Part shown: in pieces, positions 1 through 11,269 of the stretch
How the letters are laid out: every line of letters begins with the position of its first letter
Numbering within the stretch: the first letter of the stretch is position 1
Notes under the pieces: generated by a model
What the model saw: only the letters and a program-made list of their open reading frames with translations
Database searches by the model: none
What the model was told of the DNA's origin: nothing
Program-made: the position numbers and the translations under genes
Assembly (NCBI GenBank): GCA_028293125.1
Contig: JAQGPJ010000055.1
Coordinates: forward strand, 1 to 64,000
Direction: 5' to 3'
Origin: Verrucomicrobiales bacterium
Lineage (GTDB): Bacteria > Verrucomicrobiota > Verrucomicrobiia > Verrucomicrobiales > V1-33
DNA length: 64,000 nt

Positions 1-836
<836 letters not shown>

Positions 837-862
837 TCAGCAGGCGCCGGGACGCGCGAACT

Positions 863-903
863 CCGCGGCGAGGGGGCCGACCTAGGAGAGGGCCTCGCCG
901 CGG
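863..903 (-). promoter_or_regulatory. leuA leader hairpin (putative attenuator stem)
   Basis: Perfect 11-bp inverted repeat, CCTCGCCGCGG at 893-903 and its complement at 863-873. One arm overlaps the leader-peptide codons just after the leucine run and the other lies beyond its stop codon. No long T-run follows, so control by sequestration or by a weak or Rho-assisted stop is as likely as a classical intrinsic terminator. Confidence 0.6.
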
Positions 904-929
904 CTGGTAAGCAGGAGGCTGCCGCGCAC
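882..929 (-). CDS. leuL: leuA leader peptide (leucine attenuator)
   Basis: A 15-codon frame, GTG start, reads VRGSLLLTSRGEALS and ends in TAG 93 bases before leuA. Three consecutive leucine codons (CTC CTG CTT) are followed at once by the 5' arm of a strong hairpin. A -10-like TACCGT (936-941) sits six bases before the GTG, so the transcript would start at or near the start codon and be leaderless, as is common in Actinobacteria. Leucine starvation would stall the ribosome on the Leu run and change the downstream fold. Leader-peptide control of leuA is known in Actinobacteria. The codons are seen directly; the mechanism here is inferred. Confidence 0.72.
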   Translation of the reverse strand: MRGSLLLTSRGEALS

Positions 930-935
930 GGTGCC

Positions 936-941
936 ACGGTA
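936..941 (-). promoter_or_regulatory. -10 element of the leuL-leuA transcript
   Basis: TACCGT on the minus strand fits the actinobacterial TANNNT -10 pattern and ends six bases before the leader GTG. No convincing -35 is visible at 16-18 bp. The putative upstream element overlaps the 3' end of the XRE-regulator gene. Confidence 0.5.
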
Positions 942-949
942 GCAGCGCG

Positions 950-1585
950 TCAGCCGACGTCGCAGTCACACGCACAGCCGGGCGCGTGCACCGGCCGCCC
1001 GGAGTAGTCATCGACGTGATCGCACTCCGCGGGGCAGGTGCACATGAACTCGTTCCCGGAAGGCCGGAGCTCTCCGGCCTCGAGCCGCCGCTGCCGTTCC
1101 TCCGCGCGACGCCGCCAGTACTCCCGGCGACGGGCCTCCGCTCGTTCCCTGGGTGAGTCGCCCGGCTGGGGGAGCTGGTGATCCTCGGGTGTGCCCGCGC
1201 GCCTCCGGTACCGGTCCCGGACCCGGCGGTCGCGGTCGAACGTGTACGAGGGCTGCTCGCGGTCGTAGCGGTGCGGACCGTGCCACCAGCCCTCGTCGCT
1301 GTACCGCGTGTCCAGGTGGGCCGGAAAGTGCCGGTCGCCCCTGTCGCGCACCGCGTCAGCTGCCATGGGCACCGCCTCGTCACCTGCGTCGTCGACCAGC
1401 ACCAGTCGGAGCCCAGCGAGGGCAGCCATCATCGCGAGGACGCGGACCGGCAGGTCCCGGCTGCCGGCCTCGGCGTGCCCGATGGTCGACGCACTGACTC
1501 CCGCAGCGACTGCCAGGTCGCGTTGCGACAGGTCGGCGCGTCGCCGTATCCGTCGCAGCGATCCGGGCAGGTCGAACGAGCTCAC
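950..1585 (-). CDS. XRE-family helix-turn-helix protein with Cys-rich C-terminal tail
   Basis: A 211-residue protein. Residues about 8-60 form a lambda-repressor-like HTH (LRRIRRRADLSQRDLAVAAG, then VSASTIGHAEAG). The middle is very Arg/Asp/Glu-rich and probably helical. The last 30 residues hold a Cys/His cluster (CTCPAECDH, then HAPGCACDCDVG) that could bind a metal such as zinc. The long upstream open frame is the repeat region, not coding; I chose the GTG at 1585 because the HTH fold begins there. It is transcribed towards leuA but ends before the leuL promoter. Two copies of a 37-bp palindrome lie 60-160 bp upstream and could be operators. The target genes are unknown, and the function beyond DNA binding is not recognisable. 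Confidence 0.72.
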   Translation of the reverse strand: MSSFDLPGSLRRIRRRADLSQRDLAVAAGVSASTIGHAEAGSRDLPVRVLAMMAALAGLRLVLVDDAGDEAVPMAADAVRDRGDRHFPAHLDTRYSDEGWWHGPHRYDREQPSYTFDRDRRVRDRYRRRAGTPEDHQLPQPGDSPRERAEARRREYWRRRAEERQRRLEAGELRPSGNEFMCTCPAECDHVDDYSGRPVHAPGCACDCDVG

Positions 1586-1644
1586 CGGGTCAGCATCGGG
1601 CGACGAGCATGCCCGTCGGAGACGAAGACTCGATCTGTGGACAG

Positions 1645-1681
1645 TCGTGCTCTGCTTGCACAGGCGGAGCAGAGCACGACT
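1645..1681. repeat. 37-bp palindromic repeat, copy 1
   Basis: Identical to the block at 1709-1745. Arms at 1645-1656 and 1668-1679 pair over 12 bp around an 11-base loop. It lies between the phospholipase D-like gene and the XRE-type regulator, so it could be an operator, an mRNA-end hairpin or a dispersed REP-type element. Confidence 0.85.
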
Positions 1682-1708
1682 TGGCTGGGAACCGTGTCTG
1701 TCCGGGCT

Positions 1709-1745
1709 TCGTGCTCTGCTTGCACAGGCGGAGCAGAGCACGACT
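1709..1745. repeat. 37-bp palindromic repeat, copy 2
   Basis: Exact second copy of 1645-1681, with 64 bp between equivalent positions (about six helical turns), so both copies would face the same side of the DNA. The flanking bases differ, so identity is confined to the palindrome unit. Confidence 0.85.
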
Positions 1746-1788
1746 GTCCGGAGAAGGGATGTCGACGGGGTCCGCAATCCCCCGGCGA

Positions 1789-3381
1789 TCAGAAGCTCTT
1801 CTTCAGCCTCATCCGCAGGGGCCGGCCGTCGGGGTCATCGAGCAACCGGTACACCGGGGTCGCCCACAGCCGGGTGAACAGCGGCAGCTTCTCGGCGCGG
1901 TGCGCCCGGACCCGGCCGGGAGGGCGCGGGCCCTGTCGGCCGCTCTCGTGCCAGGCGTCGAGCGCCGCTGCCCGCTCGGTCATGACGTCCACGAAGCCGG
2001 CGGGATCGAGCACGAGGTCGTCCTCGCCACCGTCGGCGGCGAGGTCGAGGTGTTCGCGGGCCAGCACCAGTCGCAGGTCACGCGCGAAGGCCCGGGCGCC
2101 CTCCCCGGTCCCGGCCGGGTCACGCGGCTCCCGTGGATCGCGGGTGGTGTCCAGGATCGTGCTGGAGAGCTCGCTGTCGTGGGTCCACGAGCGTCGGTTG
2201 AAGTTGTCGCTGCCGACGCTCGCCCAGGTGTCGTCGACGACGCACACCTTGGCGTGCACGTACACGGGAGTGCCGGCATGGTTCTCCACGTCGAACACGT
2301 GCACGCGGCCTGCACCGGCCCTCTGGCACATCTCGATGGCGTGCCAGCGGCCGACGTACTGCGGACGCTCGGCGAAGGCCCCGTCCTGGTCGGGGACGCG
2401 GGGCACGATGACCACCAGATGCAGGTCCGGGTGGTCGGACAGCGCCTCGGCGAACAGCTGCGCAACCTCGGCCGACCACATGTACTGATCCTCGAGGTAG
2501 ATCAACCGTCGAGCCCGCTTGATCGCCTTCGTGTACCCGCGGGCCACCGATCGCTCGCCGTCCGGCGCGAAGTCGTAGGGCGGGCGGATGGCCGGATAGG
2601 TGCGCAGGTTCTGCACGAAGTGCGGCCCGCACTCCGGCGGAGGCGGGATCTGCGCCGGCAGCGGGTCGGCGTGCATCCGGGTGTGGTGCAGCTTGTCGTG
2701 GATCCATGCGAGCGGGTGGTCGGCGTCCGGGCTGTTGGGGTCGTCCCAACGTTCGCGGAAGACCGTGTCGAGCACGTGCACCGCCGGGCCGCGGATCTGC
2801 AGCTGCACGTCGTGCCACGGCGGATTGTCGCCGTAGGCGGCGGCCATGGGCAGCGGCTGTGGGTCACCGCCGTGGTCGCCGTCGTCCCGCCGCCCGTAGC
2901 AGAGGTCGATGCCTCCGACGAAGGCGATGTCCTTGCTCGGGTCCTCGTCGTGCCGCAGGACCACCATCTTCTGGTGGTGGCTGCCCATCCGGCGGATCCG
3001 CTGGTCCAGGATCACCTCGCCGCCGCCGTGCTCGATCTCGCGGTCCAGCGACCGGTTGGACTCCTTGTTCAGTGACATCCGGGCCATGTGCGACCGCCAG
3101 ACCAGGCCGCGTACGCACACGCCGCGCTTGACCGCCTCGGTGAACAGCTCGGCGACGGTCGGCCCGCCGTCGAGCAGCAGCTCGTCGGGATCGCCCCGCC
3201 AGTCGGTGAAGAAGAGGTGGTCCCCGGCGTTGAGCGCACGCACCTCCTCGACCAGTCGGGCGAAGTAGGTGCTGCCGTGCAGCAGCGGCTCGGCGAGGTT
3301 GCCGGCCGTCCATCCGGGCAGCGCTGTGTGCGGGTTCCCCCGCTCCTCGGTGCTGAGCAGCCACTGTTCCGGATCGTCCAC
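1789..3381 (-). CDS. phospholipase D-like phosphodiesterase (two HKD motifs)
   Basis: About 530 residues. Both halves of the PLD active site are present: [17 protein letters not shown] in the N-terminal half and [19 protein letters not shown] in the C-terminal half, each followed by the family's G/S-x-D/N-N pattern. Such enzymes use the two histidines for transphosphatidylation or hydrolysis of phosphodiesters, usually phospholipids; the substrate here cannot be told. No signal peptide is obvious. The start is uncertain: GTG at 3381 begins just before the recognisable sequence, while an in-frame ATG lies at 3450, close to the divergent ask promoter. It reads away from ask and its stop lies just beyond the two palindromic repeats. 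Confidence 0.88.
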   Translation of the reverse strand: MDDPEQWLLSTEERGNPHTALPGWTAGNLAEPLLHGSTYFARLVEEVRALNAGDHLFFTDWRGDPDELLLDGGPTVAELFTEAVKRGVCVRGLVWRSHMARMSLNKESNRSLDREIEHGGGEVILDQRIRRMGSHHQKMVVLRHDEDPSKDIAFVGGIDLCYGRRDDGDHGGDPQPLPMAAAYGDNPPWHDVQLQIRGPAVHVLDTVFRERWDDPNSPDADHPLAWIHDKLHHTRMHADPLPAQIPPPPECGPHFVQNLRTYPAIRPPYDFAPDGERSVARGYTKAIKRARRLIYLEDQYMWSAEVAQLFAEALSDHPDLHLVVIVPRVPDQDGAFAERPQYVGRWHAIEMCQRAGAGRVHVFDVENHAGTPVYVHAKVCVVDDTWASVGSDNFNRRSWTHDSELSSTILDTTRDPREPRDPAGTGEGARAFARDLRLVLAREHLDLAADGGEDDLVLDPAGFVDVMTERAAALDAWHESGRQGPRPPGRVRAHRAEKLPLFTRLWATPVYRLLDDPDGRPLRMRLKKSF

Positions 3382-3441
3382 GCGACGATCACATCGGAGG
3401 CGACCTGCGGACGCAACCGACGGAGGCCCCGGCGCGCTCGG

Positions 3442-3447
3442 TAGCCT
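3442..3447 (+). promoter_or_regulatory. -10 element for ask (leaderless start)
   Basis: TAGCCT matches the actinobacterial TANNNT -10 pattern and ends eight bases before the GTG of ask, which has no Shine-Dalgarno. The ask-asd mRNA therefore probably starts at or next to the start codon. Confidence 0.5.
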
Positions 3448-3455
3448 CATGCCCC

Positions 3456-5770
<2,315 letters not shown>

Positions 5771-5771
5771 T

Positions 5772-5810
5772 GGCGTGGGAAAGTGCCGGTAACCGGCACC
5801 TTCCCACGCC
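5772..5810. terminator. 18-bp hairpin between convergent asd and S9 peptidase
   Basis: Starts one base after the asd stop. Arms GGCGTGGGAAAGTGCCGG (5772-5789) and 5793-5810 pair with one mismatch around a three-base loop. No T-run flanks it, as is usual in high-GC Actinobacteria. It sits two bases from the stop of the convergent peptidase gene, so it can serve both. Its length also fits a dispersed palindromic element. Confidence 0.7.
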
Positions 5811-5812
5811 GC

Positions 5813-7633
5813 CTACGGCCGCACGTGCTTCAGCGCGAACGCCAGGGCGACCTCCACCTGGCGGATCGTCTCCTCGATGACCAGTGAGCCGTGCCCGGCA
5901 TCGAACCGGTACACCTCGTGCTCCTTGCCGAGCTCGCCGAGCCGGGCCAGGTAGTTGTCGATCTGCCGGATCGGGCAGCGCGGGTCGTTGGCCCCGGCCA
6001 CCACCAGCACCGGCGCGGCGACGGCGTCGACGTAGGTGATCGGCGAGGACCGCACGTAGACGTCGTGCACCTCCTCGGGAGAGCCGCCGAACAGCGCACG
6101 GTCGTAGGCCCGGAGGCCCTCCATCTCGTCCTCGTAGGCGGCGAGGTAGTCCGCGACCGGCACCTCCGCGATGCCCGCCGCCCAGCGCTCCGGCTGGGTG
6201 CCGAGCCCGAGCAGGGTGAGGAACCCGCCCCACGAGCCCCCGGAGAGCAGTGCCCGTGCCGGGTCGACGACCCCTTCGGCGACGAGCGCGTCGTAGACCG
6301 CGCCCACGTCCTCCAGCTCCGTCAGCCCGGGCCGGCCGGTGAGGGCGTCGCGCCAGGCGCTGCCGTAACCGGTGGAGCCCCGGTAGTTGACGTGCACGAC
6401 CGCGAAGCCGGCGTCCACGTAGGCCGCACGGCGGGCGCGGTAGGAGTCGTCGTCGGCCGACTCCGGTCCGCCGTGCACCAGGAACGCCGTCGCGTACGGG
6501 CCCTCACCTCCGGGCCGCACGAGCAGGGCGTGCACCTCTCCGCCGGGACCGGGCACCCAGCGGTCCTCGACCGGATAGGCGGCCGGCGGCTCCTCGGCCG
6601 ATACCGACAGCACCACGGGACCGTCGGCACGGCGGATCACCGGCGGGAGAGCCGACGAGCTCCAGGCCAGCTCCACGGTGCCATCGGGCCGAGCGGTCGC
6701 CCCCCGGACGACGCCCTGCGGGGTGTCCAGCTTCTCGAGGGCACCGGTGGTCAGGTCGTAGCGGTAGATCTCCGAGCGCGCGGCGTGGTCGTGTCCCACC
6801 AGGAGGGCAGAGCCGTCGGGATACCAGCCGGCGGTCACGTCGCCGGGCAGGTCGAGCTCGATCCCGGTCTCGGTGTCGGTCTCGACGTCCCAGAGCAGGA
6901 GCTCCTCGCGGCCGCGGCGCTCGTGCCCGACCAGCAGCCGGCGGTCGCCGGGAAGCGGGCCGAACTCCAGCGCGTGCAGCCCGCGACCCTCGCCGTCCCA
7001 CTTCTCGGCGACGACGGCCGGTGCGTCGAGGGTGGTGTCGCCGGTGCGGAGCACGCGCAGCGCCGGGTAGCGCGGATCCCCGTGCTCGGAGTGCGAGATG
7101 ACCAGCAGCTCGTCGTCCCGGGTGAGCGCGTCGACCGAGGCGGGGTCCTCGTGCCGGTAGATCACCCGCGGCGTGGTTCCCGCGGGTGCGAGCCACAGCT
7201 CGCTGCCGTCATCGGTGGAGCGGCCGATCGCGACCGCGGTCCGGCCGACCTCGAGCCCGGCCGGGTAGGCCGCCTCGACCTCGGGGACGGCGTCGGTGTC
7301 GGGTCCGCCGCCGAACGGCTGGGTGCGCCAGACGCCGAACTCGTCGCCGTCGCTGTCGGCGAACCACCAGATGGTCTCGCCGTCCGGGCTCAGCGTGCCG
7401 ATGAGCGTGCCGTTGGGCCGGTCGGTCACCTGGCGGTGGGTGGCGGTCTCCCGGTCCCAGGCGTACTGCTCGACGACGCCGCTGACGTCGGAGGAGTACA
7501 GGTTGCGGTGCGGGGCGTCCTGGGCCCAGTCAGGCAGGGACACCCGAGGGGCGCGGAAGCGGGCCTGCCAGCGTGCGGTGACCTCGGGAGGAAGAGCGGG
7601 GGTGTCAGGGGCAGCAGTTGGCTCAGCGCTCAC
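5813..7633 (-). CDS. S9 family prolyl oligopeptidase-like serine peptidase
   Basis: About 606 residues: an N-terminal beta-propeller (WD40-like, residues about 40-370, with repeats such as YSSDVSGVVEQYAWDRE) followed by an alpha/beta-hydrolase domain. The catalytic triad is visible: Ser467 in GGSWGG, Asp550 in VVAGANDPRCP, His581 in DAGHGS. The propeller of this family screens short peptides, so a cytosolic peptidase or acylaminoacyl-peptidase is likely; the exact substrate is unknown. The GTG at 7633 was chosen because it follows the stop of the upstream CBS gene by four bases and the sequence before it is a shadow of that gene. It is last in the three-gene operon. Confidence 0.92.
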   Translation of the reverse strand: MSAEPTAAPDTPALPPEVTARWQARFRAPRVSLPDWAQDAPHRNLYSSDVSGVVEQYAWDRETATHRQVTDRPNGTLIGTLSPDGETIWWFADSDGDEFGVWRTQPFGGGPDTDAVPEVEAAYPAGLEVGRTAVAIGRSTDDGSELWLAPAGTTPRVIYRHEDPASVDALTRDDELLVISHSEHGDPRYPALRVLRTGDTTLDAPAVVAEKWDGEGRGLHALEFGPLPGDRRLLVGHERRGREELLLWDVETDTETGIELDLPGDVTAGWYPDGSALLVGHDHAARSEIYRYDLTTGALEKLDTPQGVVRGATARPDGTVELAWSSSALPPVIRRADGPVVLSVSAEEPPAAYPVEDRWVPGPGGEVHALLVRPGGEGPYATAFLVHGGPESADDDSYRARRAAYVDAGFAVVHVNYRGSTGYGSAWRDALTGRPGLTELEDVGAVYDALVAEGVVDPARALLSGGSWGGFLTLLGLGTQPERWAAGIAEVPVADYLAAYEDEMEGLRAYDRALFGGSPEEVHDVYVRSSPITYVDAVAAPVLVVAGANDPRCPIRQIDNYLARLGELGKEHEVYRFDAGHGSLVIEETIRQVEVALAFALKHVRP

Positions 7634-7637
7634 CGGG

Positions 7638-8753
7638 TCATCTTCCCCCGGCGCCCGCGCCGGTGGCCGCGGCACCCTGGGGCTCGGAGTCGACGTCTTC
7701 GGAGTCGTCGAGTCGCCGGCGTTCGGCCGCGGCGTCCCGGACGTCGCCGATGAGCTGCTCCAGCACGTCCTCGAGAGCGACCACGCCGAGGAGCCGGCCG
7801 CCGTCGTCGACGACGCGGCCCAGGTGGGCGCCGGCCCGACGCATCGCCGCGAGCACCTCCGGCAACGCCAGGTCCGACCGGAGCTCGACGAACGGGGTGA
7901 GCTCCTCGGCCGGGATGGGCTGGTCTCGGTCCGGGCCTTCGGCGTCCAGCACGTCCTTGACGTGGACGAAGCCCAGGAGGGCGCCGTCGTCGGCACACAC
8001 CGGATAGCGGCTGAAGCCGAACTCGGCGACGGCCGCCTCGAGCTGGCGCGGCGTCGTGCTCCTCGGCACGGTGACCAGCTCCGACATCGGCAGCAGGACG
8101 GCGTCGATGTCGTGGTGCTCGAAGGCGAGGGCGCCGGCCGCCAGCTCGCCGACCTCGCTGCCCAGGCGGCCCTCCCGCCGGGACTGGGCGACCATCGACT
8201 GGATCTGGGCCTCGTCGAAGCTGGCCGCGACCTCGTCGGTCGGCCGCACGCCGAACAGCCGGACGAAGGCGTTGGCGAGGGTGTTGAAGAACCAGATGAA
8301 CGGCCGCAGCACCGTGACCAGCGCGGCCAGCGGCGGGCCGAGGAGCAGGGCGGCGCGGTCCGGCCCGGCCAGCGTGATGTTCTTCGGCACCATCTCGCCG
8401 AGCACCATGTGCAGCACGGTCACCAGCGCCAGCGCGACCGTCAGGGCGATCGGGTGCAGCAGCCCCTCCGGCACGTGCACCGCCGCCAGGGGTGCCTCGA
8501 TGAGGTGCGCGATGGCCGGCTCGCCCACCGCGCCCAGGCCGAGGGAGCACAGCGTGATGCCCAGCTGGGCGCCGGCCATCATCTGCGAGACGTTCCGGAT
8601 CGCGGCCAGCGTCTTGACCGCGCGGGCCGAGCCGGCGGCGGCGCGCGGTTCGAGCTGGTCGGCGCGGACGGAGACCAGGGCGAACTCCGCGGCCACGAAG
8701 AACGCGTTGCCGAGGAGCAGCGCCACCACGATCAGCAGGCTCAGAACGGTCAC
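7638..8753 (-). CDS. CNNM/HlyC-CorC-type membrane protein with CBS pair
   Basis: About 371 residues. It starts VTVLSLLIVVALLLGNAFFVAAEFALVS, the first helix of the DUF21/CNNM transmembrane domain, followed by three more hydrophobic segments to about residue 150, then two CBS domains (about 200-320). The family includes Mg2+ and Co2+ efflux or transport proteins. Unlike its upstream paralogue it lacks a full CorC_HlyC C-terminal domain and ends in an acidic, Gly/Ala tail. The GTG start overlaps the upstream stop (GTGA), so it is coupled to it; the pair may form a heteromer. Ion specificity cannot be read from the sequence. Confidence 0.9.
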   Translation of the reverse strand: MTVLSLLIVVALLLGNAFFVAAEFALVSVRADQLEPRAAAGSARAVKTLAAIRNVSQMMAGAQLGITLCSLGLGAVGEPAIAHLIEAPLAAVHVPEGLLHPIALTVALALVTVLHMVLGEMVPKNITLAGPDRAALLLGPPLAALVTVLRPFIWFFNTLANAFVRLFGVRPTDEVAASFDEAQIQSMVAQSRREGRLGSEVGELAAGALAFEHHDIDAVLLPMSELVTVPRSTTPRQLEAAVAEFGFSRYPVCADDGALLGFVHVKDVLDAEGPDRDQPIPAEELTPFVELRSDLALPEVLAAMRRAGAHLGRVVDDGGRLLGVVALEDVLEQLIGDVRDAAAERRRLDDSEDVDSEPQGAAATGAGAGGR

Positions 8754-10087
8754 GCGGAGACCTCCTGCCGGTCCGGCAGGTCCGCGTCGTCCGCTGTCCG
8801 CGTGCGAACCGCCCGGATGCGTGCGATGCGCCTGCCCTCCACGGTCTCGACGGTCAGCCGGACGCCGTCGACGTCGACGGAGTCGCCCGGCGTCGGCAGC
8901 CGCTGCAGGCGCTGGGCGAGGAAACCGGCCACCGTCTCGTAGCGGCCCTCGGGGATCGGGATCCCGGTGCGCTCGAGCACCTCGTCGGGGCGCAGCAGCC
9001 CGGAGACCAGCCAGGTGTCGTCGTCCAGCCGCTTGAGGGTGCGCAGCGGGCGGTCGGTCTCGTCGGCGATCTCCCCGACCAGCTCCTCCACGATGTCCTC
9101 CAGGGTGACCACGCCATGGGTGGCCCCCCACTCGTCGACCACGAGGGCCATCTGCAGCCCCTGGTCGCGGAGCAGGTCCAGGAGCCGCTCCAGCTGCAGC
9201 GAGGACGGGACCGCGAGCACCGGCACGGCCAGCTCACCGGCGGTGCGCAGCCGGCGGTCGGCCTCGGGGACGGCGACCGCGTGCTTCACGTGCACGATCC
9301 CGGTGACCTCGTCGAGGTCGGAACCGTAGACGGGGAAGCGCGAGTTGCCCGAACGGACGGCGGCCTGGATCACCTCGGCGGCCGTGGCGCTGGACCGCAG
9401 TGTCCACAGCCGGGTGCGCGGAGTCATGACGTCGGTGGCGTACTTGTCGCCCAGGCCGAGCGAGCGCTGGAGCAGGCGCGAGGCGACGGGAGAGAGATCG
9501 CCCTCCTCGGCCGACCGCCGGGCCACGGCCGCCAGCTCCTCGGCGTCCCGGGCGGTGTCGAGCTCCTCCCGCGGCTCGATGCCGAACCGGCGGACGATGC
9601 CGTTGGCCACCCACTGCAGCGCGCCGACCACCGAGCCGAAGATGCGGGTGAACAGCCGGAGCCCGGGGGCGACGAACGACGCCACCGCCATCGGCTCGGC
9701 GATGGCCAGGTTCTTCGGTCCCAGCTCCCCGAGGATCATCTGCAGCGTCGTCGCCAGGGCGATGGCCAGGCCGTACGAGAGGCCTCCGACGGCGCCGCTC
9801 GGGACGCCGATGCTCCCGAGGGGACCGCGCAGCAGTTCCCCGATCGCCGGCTCGGCGAGGTAGCCGACCAGCAGGGTGGTCAGGGTGATGCCGAGCTGGG
9901 CGGCCGACAGCTGGGTGGAGAGGCTCTGCAGCGCCCGGACGACCGCCTGCGCCCGCCGGTCCCCGTTCTCCGCCGACTGCTCGGCGCGGCCGCGGTCGAC
10001 GGTCGTGAGGGAGAACTCGGCGGCGACGAAGAAGCCGGTGAGCGCGGTCAGCACGACCGCGGCGAGCAGGAGCAGCCAGGCGGTCAT
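8750..10087 (-). CDS. CNNM/HlyC-CorC-type membrane protein with CBS and CorC_HlyC domains
   Basis: A 445-residue paralogue of the next gene. The N-terminal DUF21/CNNM membrane domain (MTAWLLLLAAVVLTALTGFF, then conserved AAEFSL and ALGELGPKNLAIAEP-type segments) is followed by a CBS pair (about 205-330) and a C-terminal CorC_HlyC domain (about 345-425). Members act in divalent cation (Mg/Co) homeostasis in the cytoplasmic membrane. It is first in a three-gene operon, shielded from the tRNA gene upstream by a strong hairpin. Confidence 0.92.
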   Translation of the reverse strand: MTAWLLLLAAVVLTALTGFFVAAEFSLTTVDRGRAEQSAENGDRRAQAVVRALQSLSTQLSAAQLGITLTTLLVGYLAEPAIGELLRGPLGSIGVPSGAVGGLSYGLAIALATTLQMILGELGPKNLAIAEPMAVASFVAPGLRLFTRIFGSVVGALQWVANGIVRRFGIEPREELDTARDAEELAAVARRSAEEGDLSPVASRLLQRSLGLGDKYATDVMTPRTRLWTLRSSATAAEVIQAAVRSGNSRFPVYGSDLDEVTGIVHVKHAVAVPEADRRLRTAGELAVPVLAVPSSLQLERLLDLLRDQGLQMALVVDEWGATHGVVTLEDIVEELVGEIADETDRPLRTLKRLDDDTWLVSGLLRPDEVLERTGIPIPEGRYETVAGFLAQRLQRLPTPGDSVDVDGVRLTVETVEGRRIARIRAVRTRTADDADLPDRQEVSA

Positions 10088-10144
10088 CGCCGGTGCGGTG
10101 CCCGCGCCGGGGTCCGCCCAACCGGCGAAAGGTGGGAGAAACGA

Positions 10145-10173
10145 CTCAGGGGCCGCCGGCGGCGGCCCCTGAG
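10145..10173 (-). terminator. terminator hairpin after tRNA-Pro
   Basis: Perfect 13-bp stem (CTCAGGGGCCGCC and complement) with a three-base GGC loop, starting eight bases beyond the 3' end of the minus-strand tRNA. No T-run follows, which is common in high-GC hosts. It would separate tRNA transcription from the downstream CNNM operon. Confidence 0.75.
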
Positions 10174-10181
10174 AAGGGTGT

Positions 10182-10254
10182 CGGGGTGACAGGATTTGAA
10201 CCTGCGGCCTCGTCGTCCCGAACGACGCGCGCTACCAAGCTGCGCCACACCCCG
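10182..10254 (-). tRNA. tRNA-Pro (anticodon CGG)
   Basis: A 73-base cloverleaf on the minus strand. The 7-bp acceptor is CGGGGTG/CACCCCG, the D stem GCGC/GCGC, the anticodon stem CGTCG/CGACG around loop TTCGGGA, and the T arm has loop TTCAAAT. The anticodon CGG reads CCG proline codons, frequent in this GC-rich genome. CCA is not encoded. Confidence 0.96.
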
Positions 10255-10304
10255 AGGTGCTGGTCGAGTCTAACGCTCCGGGTCCGGCGGCCCGGCGGCA
10301 GGTA

Positions 10305-11216
10305 TCACGCGGTGCGGGCGGTCAGTGTGAGGAGGGTGGCCTCGGGCGGGCAGGCGAACCGGACCGGCGCGTACGGGCTGGTGCCCAGGCCCGCCGACAC
10401 GTGCAGCCAGGTTCCCGCCGGGTGCCCGGCGGTCGGCCCTCTCCAGCGGTGCAGCCACCGGGCCCGCTCCCGGTCGATGCCGCAGTTCGTCACCAGTGCC
10501 CCGTAGAACGGGACCCGCAGCTGCCCGCCGTGGGTGTGCCCGCACAGCAGCAGGTCGTAGCCGTCGTCGGCGAAGCGGTCGAGCACGCGCGGCTCGGGGG
10601 AGTGCGCCAGCCCGATCCGGACGTCGGCATCGACGTCCGCCGGCCCGGCGACCAGGTCGTAGCGGTCGCGCTCGAGGTGTGAGTCGTCGACGCCGGCGAA
10701 CACGATCCGCCGTCCGCCGACGGTCAGTTCCCCCGCTGCGTTCGTGAGGTCGAGCCAGCCACGGGCGAGCATCCCGTCGCGCAGGTCGCGCCATGGGAGC
10801 TGCTCCCCGTGCACCCGCTTGTGGTCGGTCCGGAAGTACTTCAGCGGGTTCTTCGCCCGGGGCGCGTAGTAGTCGTTGCTCGCCATGACGAAGGCGCCGG
10901 GACGGTCGAGCAGGGGGTCGAGGGCGCGCATCGTGCCCGGGACGGCGTCGAAGCCGGCCAGGTTGTCGCCGGTGTCGATGACCAGGTCCGGTTCGAGCGC
11001 AGCCAGCCCGGCGACCCACTCCTGCTTCGAGCGCTGGCCGGCCGTCATGTGCAGATCGGAGATCTGCAGCACGGTCAGCGGCGCCGACCCCGGGGCCAGC
11101 ACGGGGACGTCGAAGCGGCGCAGCGTCCAGCGGGTGCGCTCGTACAGGCTCGCGTAGGCCGTGACCGCCGCGCCCGAGGCGACGGCGGCGGTGGGAACAG
11201 CGGTGAACCAGCGCAC
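10305..11216 (-). CDS. calcineurin-like metallophosphoesterase
   Basis: A 303-residue protein with the metal-binding set of the family: DLH in LQISDLHMTAG, GDN in VIDTGDN, ND in MASNDYYAPR, AHSPE, and GHTHGG near residue 230. Residues 8-28 are hydrophobic, so it is probably anchored in the membrane. Related proteins act on phosphodiesters or phospholipid-linked substrates; the substrate is unknown. It diverges from yqeY with 53 bp between the starts. In mycobacteria a metallophosphoesterase of this kind lies beside a penicillin-binding protein gene, matching the PBP-like tail at 11,726. Confidence 0.9.
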   Translation of the reverse strand: MRWFTAVPTAAVASGAAVTAYASLYERTRWTLRRFDVPVLAPGSAPLTVLQISDLHMTAGQRSKQEWVAGLAALEPDLVIDTGDNLAGFDAVPGTMRALDPLLDRPGAFVMASNDYYAPRAKNPLKYFRTDHKRVHGEQLPWRDLRDGMLARGWLDLTNAAGELTVGGRRIVFAGVDDSHLERDRYDLVAGPADVDADVRIGLAHSPEPRVLDRFADDGYDLLLCGHTHGGQLRVPFYGALVTNCGIDRERARWLHRWRGPTAGHPAGTWLHVSAGLGTSPYAPVRFACPPEATLLTLTARTA

Positions 11217-11269
11217 GGTCGGTCAGGGTACGGCCCGCTCGTCCCCGGCTGCCGTGTCAGGCTGGGGGA

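Noticed and set aside
1645-1745. CRISPR-like repeat pair
   Set aside because: Only two copies, each a palindrome, separated by 27 bases, with no cas gene nearby. Not an array.
1789-3381. Phospholipase D-like gene as a defence nuclease
   Set aside because: It lies between housekeeping amino-acid genes with no helicase, ATPase or toxin partner; HKD proteins are common as lipases or phosphodiesterases.
5891-8942. Long plus-strand frames opposite the S9 peptidase and CNNM genes
   Set aside because: High-GC antisense shadows: the minus strand carries complete catalytic triads and transmembrane motifs, and the plus-strand frames have none.
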